Shown piece after piece: positions 24,896 to 32,414 of a stretch of 64,000 nt of DNA. The DNA lies in assembly GCF_040676615.1 (NCBI RefSeq), contig NZ_JBFAPI010000006.1:248001-312000 (forward strand). The letters are read 5' to 3'. The notes under the pieces are model-generated. The model saw only the letters and a program-made list of their open reading frames with translations. It did no database searches and was not told the DNA's origin. Positions within the stretch are counted from its first letter, which is position 1. Each line of letters opens with the position of its first letter. The translations under genes and the position numbers were made by a program. The stretch is from Asanoa sp040676615 (GTDB taxonomy: Bacteria > Actinomycetota > Actinomycetes > Mycobacteriales > Micromonosporaceae).

Positions 24896-25870
24896 GTGCG
24901 ATGGGTGATCGTGGGTGGGGGCGCCGTCGGTGGCGTGGTCGGTGGACGGCTGGCCGCGAGCGGCCACGATGTGGTGCTGGTCGCGCGCGGCGCGCATCTC
25001 GACGCCATCCGCGCCGGCGGGCTGCGGCTGCACTCGCCGGAGGGGCGGCAGACGCTGCGCCTGCCGGCGGTGGGTGCGGTGACCGAGCACGAGTGGCGTC
25101 CCGGCGACATCGCCGTGCTCGCGGTCAAGGGCATGGACACCCCGGACGTGCTGCGGCCGCTGGCTGCGGTCGCTCCACCTCAGACTCCCGTCGTCTGCCT
25201 GCAGAACGGCGTGGCCAACGAGCGCGCGGCGTTGCGGTCGTTCGCCAACGTCTACGGCGTACACGTGATGCTCCCGGCCAGTCATCTCGCGCCCGGTGTG
25301 GTCGTCGCGCACAGCGCGCCCACGCCCGGCGGCCTCGACCTCGGGCGCTATCCGGGTGGCCTCGACGACACCGCCGAGCGACTGGCGGCGGGCCTGCGTG
25401 CCGCCGGCTTCGCCTCGGACGCGCGCGGCGACATCATGCGGTGGAAGCACGCCAAGCTGCTGTTGAACCTCGGCAACGCGATCCAGGCCCTGTGCGGCCC
25501 CGGCGCCGACGGCATCGACAAGATCGACGAGTTGCTGCGGGAAGAGGGCACCGCCGTGCTGCGGGCCGCCGGCATCGACGTGGCCACGCCGGAGGAGGAC
25601 GCGGCCCGCCGCAAGGGGTTGCTGCACATCCAGCCCGTCGAAGGCACGCCGCGCGGTGGTGGCTCCAGCTGGCAGAGCCTGGAGCGCGGCACCGGCACGG
25701 TCGAGGCCGACTATCTCAACGGCGAGATCGTGTTGCAGGCCCGCCTGCACGGCATGGAAGCTCCGGTCAACGAGCTGGCCCGGCAGCTGGTCAACCGTGC
25801 CGCTCGTGCGGGTGCGCGCCCCGGTTCCCTTACACCTGACGAGTTCATGGCCATGTTGTCGCGCTTCTGA
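24896..25870 (+). CDS. panE: Ketopantoate reductase family protein (PanE/ApbA)
   Basis: This 324-residue protein has the N-terminal NADP motif VIVGGGAVGGVVGGRLAASG, CLQNGVANERA in the Rossmann domain, and the C-terminal helical catalytic region with the conserved lysine in RWKHAKLLLNLGNAIQAL. Ketopantoate reductase makes pantoate for coenzyme A. Actinomycetes often carry several paralogues with other 2-oxo substrates, so the gene symbol is by family and the pantothenate role is not proven. The GTG start is divergent from the DoxX-like gene. Confidence 0.8.
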   Translation: MRWVIVGGGAVGGVVGGRLAASGHDVVLVARGAHLDAIRAGGLRLHSPEGRQTLRLPAVGAVTEHEWRPGDIAVLAVKGMDTPDVLRPLAAVAPPQTPVVCLQNGVANERAALRSFANVYGVHVMLPASHLAPGVVVAHSAPTPGGLDLGRYPGGLDDTAERLAAGLRAAGFASDARGDIMRWKHAKLLLNLGNAIQALCGPGADGIDKIDELLREEGTAVLRAAGIDVATPEEDAARRKGLLHIQPVEGTPRGGGSSWQSLERGTGTVEADYLNGEIVLQARLHGMEAPVNELARQLVNRAARAGARPGSLTPDEFMAMLSRF

Positions 25871-26103
25871 GTCGGCTTCCCTTCAGCCAGCCCCAGGCCC
25901 TCGTCACCACGACCGCCGACAGCCTCGCGGTCGCCGAGACCTCCGGCGGCACGCCCGGTCGCGCCAGCGCCAGCGCCAGCGCCAGCAAGGCGGCGGCGAT
26001 GGACTCGCTGGATCTGTCGGCGGCGAACGGCTGGACGTTTTGGCATCTGACCCGCACCGGCCAGCGGATGGACGCCGTGCGGGCCCGCTTCCTGGGGTCA
26101 TGA
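25871..26103 (+). pseudogene. Possible 3' fragment of an unidentified gene
   Basis: After panE an open frame, without a start of its own, runs to the TGA at 26101-26103. It reads through four copies of GCCAGC (giving ASASASAS) into a well-formed tail, MDSLDLSAANGWTFWHLTRT then GQRMDAVRARFLG. Aromatic and charged residues are spaced like a real domain end. The DHFR-like gene converges on it with a 6-nt overlap. I cannot name the parent family. It may be a degraded gene or a frame that is open by chance. Confidence 0.35.
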
Positions 26104-26646
26104 CACGCGGTAGGTGAGGTATGCGAACGGACCCGCCTGCTCGGCCGCGGTCAGCGTCAGGCGCGAGGAGGTCAGCCGGCGGGGGAGCAGCGGTGCGCCG
26201 GCGCCCAGCGTGGCCGGTGCGATGCCGATGATGATCTCGTCGAGGAGGCCCGCGTCGGCGAATGCGCCGACCAACTCGCCGCCGCCGACCAGCCAGAGGT
26301 TGCGGCCGCCGGCGGCCGCCGTCATCGCCGCGTGCACCGGGCGCACGTCGCCCGAGACGAACGTCAGGTCGGCGCCGGGGATCACGGGCAGGTCGCGGTG
26401 GGTGAAGACCCAGGACGGGCGGTCGCCATACCACTGCTGCCATTTTTCGGGTTGGTCGAGCAGTTTCTCCTGTTGAAGCACCCACTCGTAGGTGGTGGCG
26501 CCCATCGCGAACGCGCCGACCCCGGCCAGGAACGGGCCGAAGCGGTCGTCGCGCTCGGTGACCTCGAAGAGCCAGTCGAGCGAGTTGTGCTCGTCGGCGA
26601 TGAAGCCGTCGATCGACGTCGCGGTGTAGTACTGCGTCAGTGCCAT
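26098..26646 (-). CDS. Dihydrofolate reductase family protein (RibD C-terminal type)
   Basis: This 182-residue protein begins LTQYYTATSIDGFIADEHNSLDWLF, the usual opening of the stand-alone RibD-C/DHFR-like family. It continues with FAMGATTYEWV, the NADPH-binding LWLVGGGELVGAFADAGLLDEI and the closing strand AYLTYRV. Such proteins bind NADPH. They are not the housekeeping dihydrofolate reductase and their substrates are mostly unknown. The start is the first ATG. Confidence 0.85.
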   Translation of the reverse strand: MALTQYYTATSIDGFIADEHNSLDWLFEVTERDDRFGPFLAGVGAFAMGATTYEWVLQQEKLLDQPEKWQQWYGDRPSWVFTHRDLPVIPGADLTFVSGDVRPVHAAMTAAAGGRNLWLVGGGELVGAFADAGLLDEIIIGIAPATLGAGAPLLPRRLTSSRLTLTAAEQAGPFAYLTYRVS

Positions 26647-26691
26647 GCCAGCTAGCCCATCACGGGCGTACGACAGAAATCGCGGCTGAGA

Positions 26692-27219
26692 TCAGAGCGG
26701 CGACGGGTCGGACCGCAACCGGCTGTAGAGGTGGCCGTCGCGCCAGGCGCCGTCGCGGAACTCGCAGGAGCGGATGATGCCCTCGAGCTGGAAACCGGCC
26801 TTCACCAGCGAGCGCTGCTCGGCCAGGTTCTCCGCGTGGGTGCCGGCCTGGATCCGCTGCGCCGGCGAGTGCGCGAACAGGTAGTCACAGAGCATCGCCT
26901 GCGCCCGCCAGCCGATGCCGCGGCCCCGCGAGTCGGGCAACAGCGCGATGCCGATCTCCCAGAAGCGGCCGCGGCCCGCGTACACCCCCTCGGTGTAGCT
27001 CACGAAACCCGCCGTGCGCCCCGCCGCCTCGACGATCAGCCGCCCGTCGGCCTCACCGAGGAAGCCGTCGTCGGCGTAGCGCTTGGTCACCACCTGGGCA
27101 TCCTGGAAGCCGTTCCAGTCGAGCCCGATCAGGCCCGGCTCGGTGACGAATCGGCGGAGCATGTCGAGGTCGTCGTCGCCGACCGGCCGCAGCTTGATCG
27201 GGATCTCGGTCACCACCAT
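26692..27219 (-). CDS. GNAT family N-acetyltransferase
   Basis: The start at the ATG at 27219 gives 175 residues. The sequence IKLRPVGDDDLDMLRRFVTEP opens the fold, EIGIALLPDSRGRGIGWRAQAML contains the acetyl-CoA loop RGRGIG, and RIQAGTHAENLAEQRSLVKAGFQLEGIIR is the RimJ/RimL-type closing block. Longer starts would run antisense through comB and are rejected. It is divergent from comB with 46 nt between the starts. Confidence 0.85.
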   Translation of the reverse strand: MVVTEIPIKLRPVGDDDLDMLRRFVTEPGLIGLDWNGFQDAQVVTKRYADDGFLGEADGRLIVEAAGRTAGFVSYTEGVYAGRGRFWEIGIALLPDSRGRGIGWRAQAMLCDYLFAHSPAQRIQAGTHAENLAEQRSLVKAGFQLEGIIRSCEFRDGAWRDGHLYSRLRSDPSPL

Positions 27220-27265
27220 GCGGCCATCCTGCCGGGCCGGCCGTCGACCGTGCGACCCTGCCCCC

Positions 27266-28015
27266 ATGGAGGCATGGCTGCAGCGGGGTTTCGGCGTGCG
27301 GTTCGACTGGGGACCCGAGGGCGCGCGGCGACTGGCACCGGATAGCGCGTACGCCGTCGTGGTCGATGTCCTGTCCTTCACCACCTCGGTGTCGGTGCTG
27401 GTGGACGGCGGCACCCGGGTGCGGCCGCGGGCCTGGCACGCCCAGCCGGTGGAAGGCGACATCCCGGTCGCGGTCGGGCGCCGGGCGACGACCGCCGAGC
27501 GGCCCTGGTCGCTGTCGCCGGCCGCCCTGCGCCGCGCGCCGCGGCTTGCGGAACTCGTGCTGCCGTCGCCGAACGGCTCGGCCATCTCGGCGGCGATCCA
27601 GCAGCACTGCGGGCTCGTCGCCGGCAGCCTCCGCAATGCCGGCGCGGTCGGTCGGTGGTTGCGCGGCGCCGGCGTGGGTACGCCAGAGCGCCCGCTGACC
27701 GTGATCGCCGCGGGGGAGCGGTGGCCGGACGGTAGCCTGCGCCCCGCCCTGGAGGACCTGCTCGGAGCCGGCGCGGTCATCGCCGCCCTCGGCGCCGCCG
27801 CGCTCTCGCCCGAAGCCGCGACCGCCGCGCGGGCCTTCCACACCTGCACCGACCTGCGAGCCACCATCATGGACAGTGCCTCGGGCCGCGAACTGGTCGA
27901 GAGCGGCTTTGGCGACGACGTCGAGATCGCGCTGGAACGCGACACGTCACACGCGGTGCCGGTGCTGCGCGATGGCGCGTTCAGCGCAGCAGACCCCGGA
28001 TCGGGTGTGGGCTGA
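27266..28015 (+). CDS. 2-phosphosulfolactate phosphatase family protein (ComB-like)
   Basis: This 249-residue protein has the ComB signature AYAVVVDVLSFTTSVSVLVDGG near the N-terminus, a PSPNGSAISAAI block and VIAAGERWPDGSLRPALEDLLGAGAVI, which carries conserved acidic metal-site residues. ComB removes phosphate from 2-phosphosulfolactate in coenzyme M synthesis, but actinobacteria carry homologues without making coenzyme M, so the true substrate is uncertain. The 3' end overlaps the convergent deformylase gene by 35 nt. Confidence 0.8.
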   Translation: MEAWLQRGFGVRFDWGPEGARRLAPDSAYAVVVDVLSFTTSVSVLVDGGTRVRPRAWHAQPVEGDIPVAVGRRATTAERPWSLSPAALRRAPRLAELVLPSPNGSAISAAIQQHCGLVAGSLRNAGAVGRWLRGAGVGTPERPLTVIAAGERWPDGSLRPALEDLLGAGAVIAALGAAALSPEAATAARAFHTCTDLRATIMDSASGRELVESGFGDDVEIALERDTSHAVPVLRDGAFSAADPGSGVG

Positions 28016-28514
28016 GCTTCACCCGGCCCCATTCCGCGAGCCGGATGTCGCGCAGCGCGGTGCGCCGGGTCGCCGGGTCGAGCCGGTCGAGGAACAGCAC
28101 CCCGTCGAGGTGGTCGGTCTCGTGCTGGAGGCAGCGGGCCAGTTCGGCGGTGCCGACCACCTGCAGCGGGCGCCCGTGCTCGTCGACACCGCGGGCGACC
28201 GTGTGCGCCCGCCGCCGGGTGTCGTAGTAGAGGCCCGGCATCGACAGGCAACCCTCCGGCCCGAACTGCTCCTCGTCGTCGGGGAAGTCGAGGACCGGGT
28301 TGACCAGATGGCCGCGTTGGCCGTCGACGTCGAAGACGAACACCCGCAGTGGCACGCCGATCTGGGGTCCTGCGAGGCCCGAGCCGTGTTGGTCGCGCAG
28401 CGTCTCGGTGAGGTCGCGCACCAGCGTGCGCAGTTCCTTGTCGAACGTGGTCACCGGGTCGGCGGCGCTGGTCAGCACCGGGTCGCCGAAGAGCCGCACG
28501 GGCCGGATCGTCAC
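27981..28514 (-). CDS. def: Peptide deformylase
   Basis: This 177-residue protein has all three deformylase motifs: GSGLAGPQIGVPLRV, EGCLSMPG (metal-ligand cysteine) and QHETDHLDGVLFLDRL (HExxH metal site). It removes the N-formyl group from nascent proteins. The GTG at 28514 is chosen because the protein then starts TIRPVRLFGDPVL, as in other deformylases, and because further upstream lies the TTTGCAAA operator. Genomes of this kind usually have more than one copy, so this may be an accessory one. Confidence 0.92.
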   Translation of the reverse strand: MTIRPVRLFGDPVLTSAADPVTTFDKELRTLVRDLTETLRDQHGSGLAGPQIGVPLRVFVFDVDGQRGHLVNPVLDFPDDEEQFGPEGCLSMPGLYYDTRRRAHTVARGVDEHGRPLQVVGTAELARCLQHETDHLDGVLFLDRLDPATRRTALRDIRLAEWGRVKLSPHPIRGLLR

Positions 28515-28528
28515 CGCCGCCTCCAAAC

Positions 28529-28548
28529 CTTTGCAAAACTTTGCAAAG
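28529..28548. promoter_or_regulatory. Double TTTGCAAA operator
   Basis: Two copies of the perfect 8-bp palindrome TTTGCAAA (28530-28537 and 28540-28547) lie exactly 10 bp apart, so on the same face of the helix, in the 45-nt gap between the divergent deformylase and ArsR-like starts. The element is AT-rich within very GC-rich surroundings. It is the likely binding site of the ArsR-type protein encoded at 28560. Confidence 0.65.
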
Positions 28549-28559
28549 GTGAGGGTACG

Positions 28560-29069
28560 ATGCCTGGCGTGGTCCGGCAAGAGACGGCTATGGCGATGCG
28601 GCATCCGTTGCGGGTGGCGCTGCTCGACCTGCTCGAGGGCTTTCGCGCGGTGACCGCCAACGAGGCCGCCCGGCGGCTGGGTGAGAGTTCCGGCGCCTGC
28701 TCCTTCCACCTGCGACAGCTTCAGCGCTACGGCTTTGTCGAGCCGGTCCCCGGCACGCACGGCCGGGCCCGCCCCTGGCGACTGGTTCCCGCCGTGGCGA
28801 ACCCGCCCGACTTCGGCCCGCTGGCCCGCGAGCTGGAGGACGAGGGTTATCACCGTTGGCTGTCCCGGCGCGCCAACGCACCGGAGCACTGGCGCCGCGA
28901 CGAGGCGTTCAGCGAGGTGCTGCACCTGACCCCGGCCGAGTTGGCGACGGTGGCCGCCCAGATCCGCGAGGTGCTCGTCCCCTACGCGCGGCGCGAGCAC
29001 CCCCGGGGCAGCGGCCCGGTCGGGGTGGTCGCCCGGGTCTTCCCCCTGCTCCCCGAGGACGACGGGTGA
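28560..29069 (+). CDS. ArsR-type winged-helix regulator
   Basis: This 169-residue protein opens MAMRHPLRVALLDLLEG and continues FRAVTANEAARRLGESSGACSFHLRQLQRYGFVEPV, the helix-turn-helix of the ArsR/HTH-20 group. A short helical C-terminal part follows (TPAELATVAAQIREVLVPYA). No metal-binding cysteine cluster is seen (a single Cys lies in the recognition region), so it probably senses something other than arsenic. It overlaps the acetyltransferase gene by GTGA and faces the double TTTGCAAA site. Confidence 0.8.
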   Translation: MPGVVRQETAMAMRHPLRVALLDLLEGFRAVTANEAARRLGESSGACSFHLRQLQRYGFVEPVPGTHGRARPWRLVPAVANPPDFGPLARELEDEGYHRWLSRRANAPEHWRRDEAFSEVLHLTPAELATVAAQIREVLVPYARREHPRGSGPVGVVARVFPLLPEDDG

Positions 29070-29593
29070 TCGACCTGGTGCACACCTCGGCGGCCGGCCC
29101 GGCGGCGCTCGCGGCGGCGTACGGGTTGCTGGAGGAGGTCTTCGAGGGCGACTTCGGTGCCGACGACTGGGAGCACTCGCTGGGCGGCATGCACGCCTTC
29201 GCCTGGGCCGGCGACACCCTGGTCGCACACGGCAGCGTCGTGCAACGGCGGCTGGTACACAACGGACGCGCGTTGCGCTGCGGCTACGTCGAGGGCGTCG
29301 GCGTCCGCGCCGACCAACGGCGGCGCGGCCACGGCGGCGCGGTGATGGCGGCGCTGGAGTCGGTCATCCGCTCGGCCTACGACCTGGGCGCCCTCGGCAC
29401 GACGGACATGGGCGAGCCGTTCTACCGTTCCCGCGGCTGGCTGCCCTGGGCCGGCCCGCTGTCCGCCCTGACACCTACCGGCGTCCGCGACACCCCTGAG
29501 GAGCAGGGCGCCGTCTACGTCTTCCCGGGCGTCCTCCCGCTCGACCGGTCGGCCCCTCTGACCTGCGACTGGCGCGACGGCGACGTCTGGTAG
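29066..29593 (+). CDS. Aminoglycoside 2'-N-acetyltransferase, AAC(2')-I type
   Basis: This 175-residue GNAT protein agrees over its full length with the chromosomal AAC(2')-I enzymes of mycobacteria: DWEHSLGGMHAFAW, QRRLVHNGRALRCGYVEGVG with the acetyl-CoA loop RADQRRRGHGG, SRGWLPWAGPLSALTPTG, and the closing CDWRDGDVW. These enzymes acetylate the 2'-amino group of gentamicin- and kanamycin-B-like aminoglycosides, and some have a physiological role in cell-wall metabolism. It is translationally coupled (GTGA) to an ArsR-type regulator, so expression is probably inducible or tightly kept. Actual resistance is not shown by sequence. Confidence 0.88.
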   Translation: MIDLVHTSAAGPAALAAAYGLLEEVFEGDFGADDWEHSLGGMHAFAWAGDTLVAHGSVVQRRLVHNGRALRCGYVEGVGVRADQRRRGHGGAVMAALESVIRSAYDLGALGTTDMGEPFYRSRGWLPWAGPLSALTPTGVRDTPEEQGAVYVFPGVLPLDRSAPLTCDWRDGDVW

Positions 29594-29670
29594 CCGTCCT
29601 CCAGAGAGCCGGCGCACGCGGGGCCGGTGCCGCCAGGTCGAAGGTGGCGCGGAAATTCTTACCGTGGTGA

Positions 29671-29700
29671 TGTCGAGAATCCGGCGCCGGTCGCTACGTC
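29671..29700 (+). promoter_or_regulatory. Candidate ECF sigma factor promoter
   Basis: TGTCGA at 29671-29676 is followed, after 20 nt, by CGTC at 29697-29700, 34 nt before the SMP-30 start. A TGTCGA -35 with a CGTC-like -10 resembles promoters of the ECF41/ECF42 sigma groups of actinobacteria. No sigma factor gene is nearby, so the assignment rests on the motif alone. Confidence 0.4.
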
Positions 29701-29733
29701 CCTGGTGAGGGGTGACCAGACGAGGAGAGTGAG

Positions 29734-30546
29734 ATGTCCGAGCTTCGTACGCTGATGTCCGGTATCGCGATGGGCGAGTCCCCCAGGTGGCGGGACGGCC
29801 GGCTGTATTTCTGTGACTGGGGCCTGGGCCGGATCGTGCGGGTCGAGGACGACGGCGCCGGCACCGTGCTGGCCGACGTCGGCGACATGCCGATCTGCAT
29901 CGACTGGCTGCCCGACGGGCGGCTGCTCGCCGTGTCCGGGAAGCAGGGCCGGCTGCTGGAGGTCGGCGACCGAACGGTCGAGCAGCACGCCGTCCTGGGT
30001 GACGGCCGATGGAACGAGATCGCCGTTGACCGCCGGGGCAACGCGTTCGTCAACGACATCGGCTTCGACTTTCCCGGCGGCGACTACCGGCCCGGCCGGG
30101 TCTGCGTGCTCACCCCCGGCGCCGGCGCGCCGCGCGAGGTCGCCGACGGGCTGGCATTCCCCAACGGGATGGCGGTGCGCGGCGACACGCTGATCGTCGC
30201 CGAGTCCTACGCGGGGCGGCTGACCGCATTCGATATCGCCGCCGACGGCGGGCTGGGCGATCGGCGGGAGTTCGCGGCCGTCGAGGGGTCGGCCCCGGAC
30301 GGGATCTGTGTCGACGCCGAGGGCGCGGTCTGGTTCGCCGACGTGCCCAACCGGCGCTGCGTCCGGGTCGCCGAGGGCGGCACGATCCTGGCCACGGTGG
30401 ACGCCGACCGGGGCTGTTTCTCCTGCGCCCTCGGCGGTCCCGACGGCCGCACGCTGTTCATCACCGCCAACCAATGGGGTGAACAGGGCGCGGCCGATGG
30501 CGTCGTCTACGCGACCGAGGTCGCGGTGCCGGCCCTAGGACACTGA
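29734..30546 (+). CDS. SMP-30/gluconolactonase family protein
   Basis: This 270-residue six-bladed beta-propeller protein shows the SMP-30 landmarks: GESPRWRDGRLYFCDWGLGRI at the start with the metal-ligand glutamate, DGRWNEIAVDRRGNAFVNDIGFDF with the catalytic-site Asn/Asp, FPNGMAVRGDTLIVAESYAGRL, and a later DGICVDAEGAVWFADVP. Family members hydrolyse sugar lactones with a divalent metal. It has its own upstream promoter candidate and a GAGGAGAGTGAG ribosome-binding site. The 3' end overlaps pdxR by 12 nt. Confidence 0.85.
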   Translation: MSELRTLMSGIAMGESPRWRDGRLYFCDWGLGRIVRVEDDGAGTVLADVGDMPICIDWLPDGRLLAVSGKQGRLLEVGDRTVEQHAVLGDGRWNEIAVDRRGNAFVNDIGFDFPGGDYRPGRVCVLTPGAGAPREVADGLAFPNGMAVRGDTLIVAESYAGRLTAFDIAADGGLGDRREFAAVEGSAPDGICVDAEGAVWFADVPNRRCVRVAEGGTILATVDADRGCFSCALGGPDGRTLFITANQWGEQGAADGVVYATEVAVPALGH

Positions 30547-31917
30547 CCGCAGGGTACGCGCGAACACGTCCAGCGCGGCCGGATAGCCGCTCTCGCCGGG
30601 TGTGCCGTAGCCGACGATCACCCCTTGTGGATGGTCGTCGGCCGGCGCGTGCCAGTGGCTGGCCAGGTCGCCCAGCGCGAGCCCGCGGCGGCCGGCCTCG
30701 GCCAGCACGTCGGCCTCGCGCGGGCCCCCGGGCGGCAGACTGACCAGCGCGTGCAGGCCCGCGGCGATGCCGTCAACCGGCGCGTCGCGCAGCCGGGCCA
30801 GCAGCAGGTCGCGGCGGGACCGGTAGCGGGCGCGGGCGGCCCGGACGTGCCGGTCGTACGCGTGACTGGTGATCATCTCGGCGAGGGTGAGCTGGCCGAT
30901 CACCTCGGTGTGCACGTCGATGTGGCGCTTGGCCTCGACCACCGGCTCGACCAGCCGCTCCGGCAGCACCACCCAGCCCAGCCGCAGCCCGGGGCCGAGC
31001 GTCTTGGCCGCCGTGCCCACGTAGGCGACATGGTCGGGCGCCATCCCCTGCACCGCCCCGACGGGCTGCCGGTCGTAGCGGAACTCGCCGTCGTAGTCGT
31101 CTTCGACCACGAGCGCGTCCCGGGCCCACGCCGCGACCGCCCGACGGCGCTCGGGCGCCAGCGTGACACCCGTCGGGAACTGGTGCGCCGGCGTCAACAC
31201 GACCGCATCCACAGTGGACGGAAGCAGGTCCGTCCGGGCACCCTGCGCGTCGACCGCCAGCGGCACCACCCGGGCGCCCGCCCGGAGCGCCACCGAACGG
31301 TGGAACGCCAGCCCCGGATCCTCCATCGCCACCACCCGGTGCAGGCCGGCCAGCAACGCCAGCGCCTGCACGTAGCCCGACGTCACGACGATCCGGTCGG
31401 GGTGGGCCAGCACGCCGCGGGCCCGGCCGAGATACTCCGCCAGCGCGGCCCGCAACTCGGGCCGGCCGCGCGGGTCGCCGTAGTCGTAGGCCGCCGCCGG
31501 CGTGCGGGCCAACGCCCGGCGCATCGCCCGCAACCAGGCCGCCGTCGGGAACGCGTGCACGTCGGGGCTACCGGGCCGCAGGTCGAAGCGGGGCACCGGC
31601 ACAGCGGAGGACGCGGCCGGGGCCGGCGCGGCCGGCGGCACCCGCGCCACGGTGGTGCCCGACCCGGTCCGCGCGGTCAGGTAGCCCTCGGCGACGAGTT
31701 GGTCGTAGGCGGCGGCCACCGTGCCGCGGGCCACACCCAGCGAGGCCGCGAGGGTCCGGGTGGCCGGCAGCCGGCTGCCGGGCGCCAACCGCCCGGATCG
31801 CACCGCCGCCCGCAACGCCCGCTCGATGCCGGCCCGCCGGCCGCCCGCCGGCAGGTCCAGGTGGAGGTCCACCCCGCCGGCTTGGTTCGACGACCAATCG
31901 GCCCAATCAACTGCCAC
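30535..31917 (-). CDS. pdxR: MocR/PdxR-type regulator (GntR helix-turn-helix fused to aminotransferase)
   Basis: This 460-residue fusion has a GntR winged helix at residues 15-95 (IERALRAAVRSGRLAPGSRLPATRTLAASLGVARGTVAAAYDQLVAEGYL) and a class I aminotransferase-like domain with the PLP lysine in YVGTAAKTLGPGLRLGW and the DDYDGEFRYDRQP block. Such proteins sense pyridoxal phosphate and often activate pdxST. Here the divergent neighbour is a carboxymuconolactone-decarboxylase-like gene, so the target may differ from vitamin B6 genes. The symbol is by family only. Confidence 0.85.
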   Translation of the reverse strand: MAVDWADWSSNQAGGVDLHLDLPAGGRRAGIERALRAAVRSGRLAPGSRLPATRTLAASLGVARGTVAAAYDQLVAEGYLTARTGSGTTVARVPPAAPAPAASSAVPVPRFDLRPGSPDVHAFPTAAWLRAMRRALARTPAAAYDYGDPRGRPELRAALAEYLGRARGVLAHPDRIVVTSGYVQALALLAGLHRVVAMEDPGLAFHRSVALRAGARVVPLAVDAQGARTDLLPSTVDAVVLTPAHQFPTGVTLAPERRRAVAAWARDALVVEDDYDGEFRYDRQPVGAVQGMAPDHVAYVGTAAKTLGPGLRLGWVVLPERLVEPVVEAKRHIDVHTEVIGQLTLAEMITSHAYDRHVRAARARYRSRRDLLLARLRDAPVDGIAAGLHALVSLPPGGPREADVLAEAGRRGLALGDLASHWHAPADDHPQGVIVGYGTPGESGYPAALDVFARTLRSVS

Positions 31918-31920
31918 GAT

Positions 31921-31944
31921 ATTGGACCTTAGCGCGAGGCCAAT
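31921..31944. promoter_or_regulatory. ATTGG/CCAAT inverted repeat between pdxR and the AhpD-like gene
   Basis: ATTGGACC and GGCCAAT form an imperfect inverted repeat starting 4 nt upstream of the pdxR-like start and ending 21 nt before the divergent ATG. It is the only symmetrical element in the short gap and a likely binding site for the MocR protein. Confidence 0.4.
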
Positions 31945-31964
31945 CCGCGCCTAGCGTGGTGGGC

Positions 31965-32414
31965 ATGACGACCTCCACGGTCCGCCTCGCGGCGGACAAG
32001 CTCGCACCGCACATGAACCGCGCCATGAACGCCTTCGACGCCGCCTCCCGCCAGACCACCCTGGAGGCGCCGCTGCTCGAACTGGTCCGCGCCCGTGCCT
32101 CGCAACTGAACGGCTGCGCCTACTGCGTCGACACGCACAACGCCGACGCCCGCAAGGGCGGCGAGACCGAGCGCCGGCTCTACGCGCTACCGGTCTGGTC
32201 GCAGACCCCGTTCTTCACCGAGCGCGAGCGCGCCGCCCTGGCACTGACCGAGGCGATGACCCGGCTGACCGACGGCCCGGTGCCCGACCCGGTCTTCGCC
32301 GCGGCCCAGGAGCAGTTCGACGAGAAGGAACTCGCCGAGCTGGTCTGGTCGATCACGGTGATCAACGCGTGGAACCGGGTCGCCGTCACCACGCACGCGT
32401 GGCCCCTGTCGTGA
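31965..32414 (+). CDS. AhpD-like carboxymuconolactone decarboxylase family protein
   Basis: This 149-residue all-helical protein has the AhpD core motif LNGCAYCVDTHNADARKGG, in which the CxxC and downstream His act as a redox/peroxidase site. Also present are VRARASQLNG and LVWSITVINAWNRVAV, typical of the family. It probably reduces peroxides with a thiol partner. The ATG at 31965 is chosen over a GTG 9 nt upstream. It is coupled to the next gene by a GTGA overlap. Confidence 0.88.
   Translation: MTTSTVRLAADKLAPHMNRAMNAFDAASRQTTLEAPLLELVRARASQLNGCAYCVDTHNADARKGGETERRLYALPVWSQTPFFTERERAALALTEAMTRLTDGPVPDPVFAAAQEQFDEKELAELVWSITVINAWNRVAVTTHAWPLS

Noticed and set aside
24848..25750. Upstream extension of the DoxX-like frame
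   Set aside because: The extension is antisense to panE and has low-complexity composition. Only the last 116 codons look like a protein.
27220..28536. Upstream extension of the minus-strand GNAT frame
   Set aside because: It runs antisense through comB and overlaps deformylase. The GNAT protein is complete from 27219.
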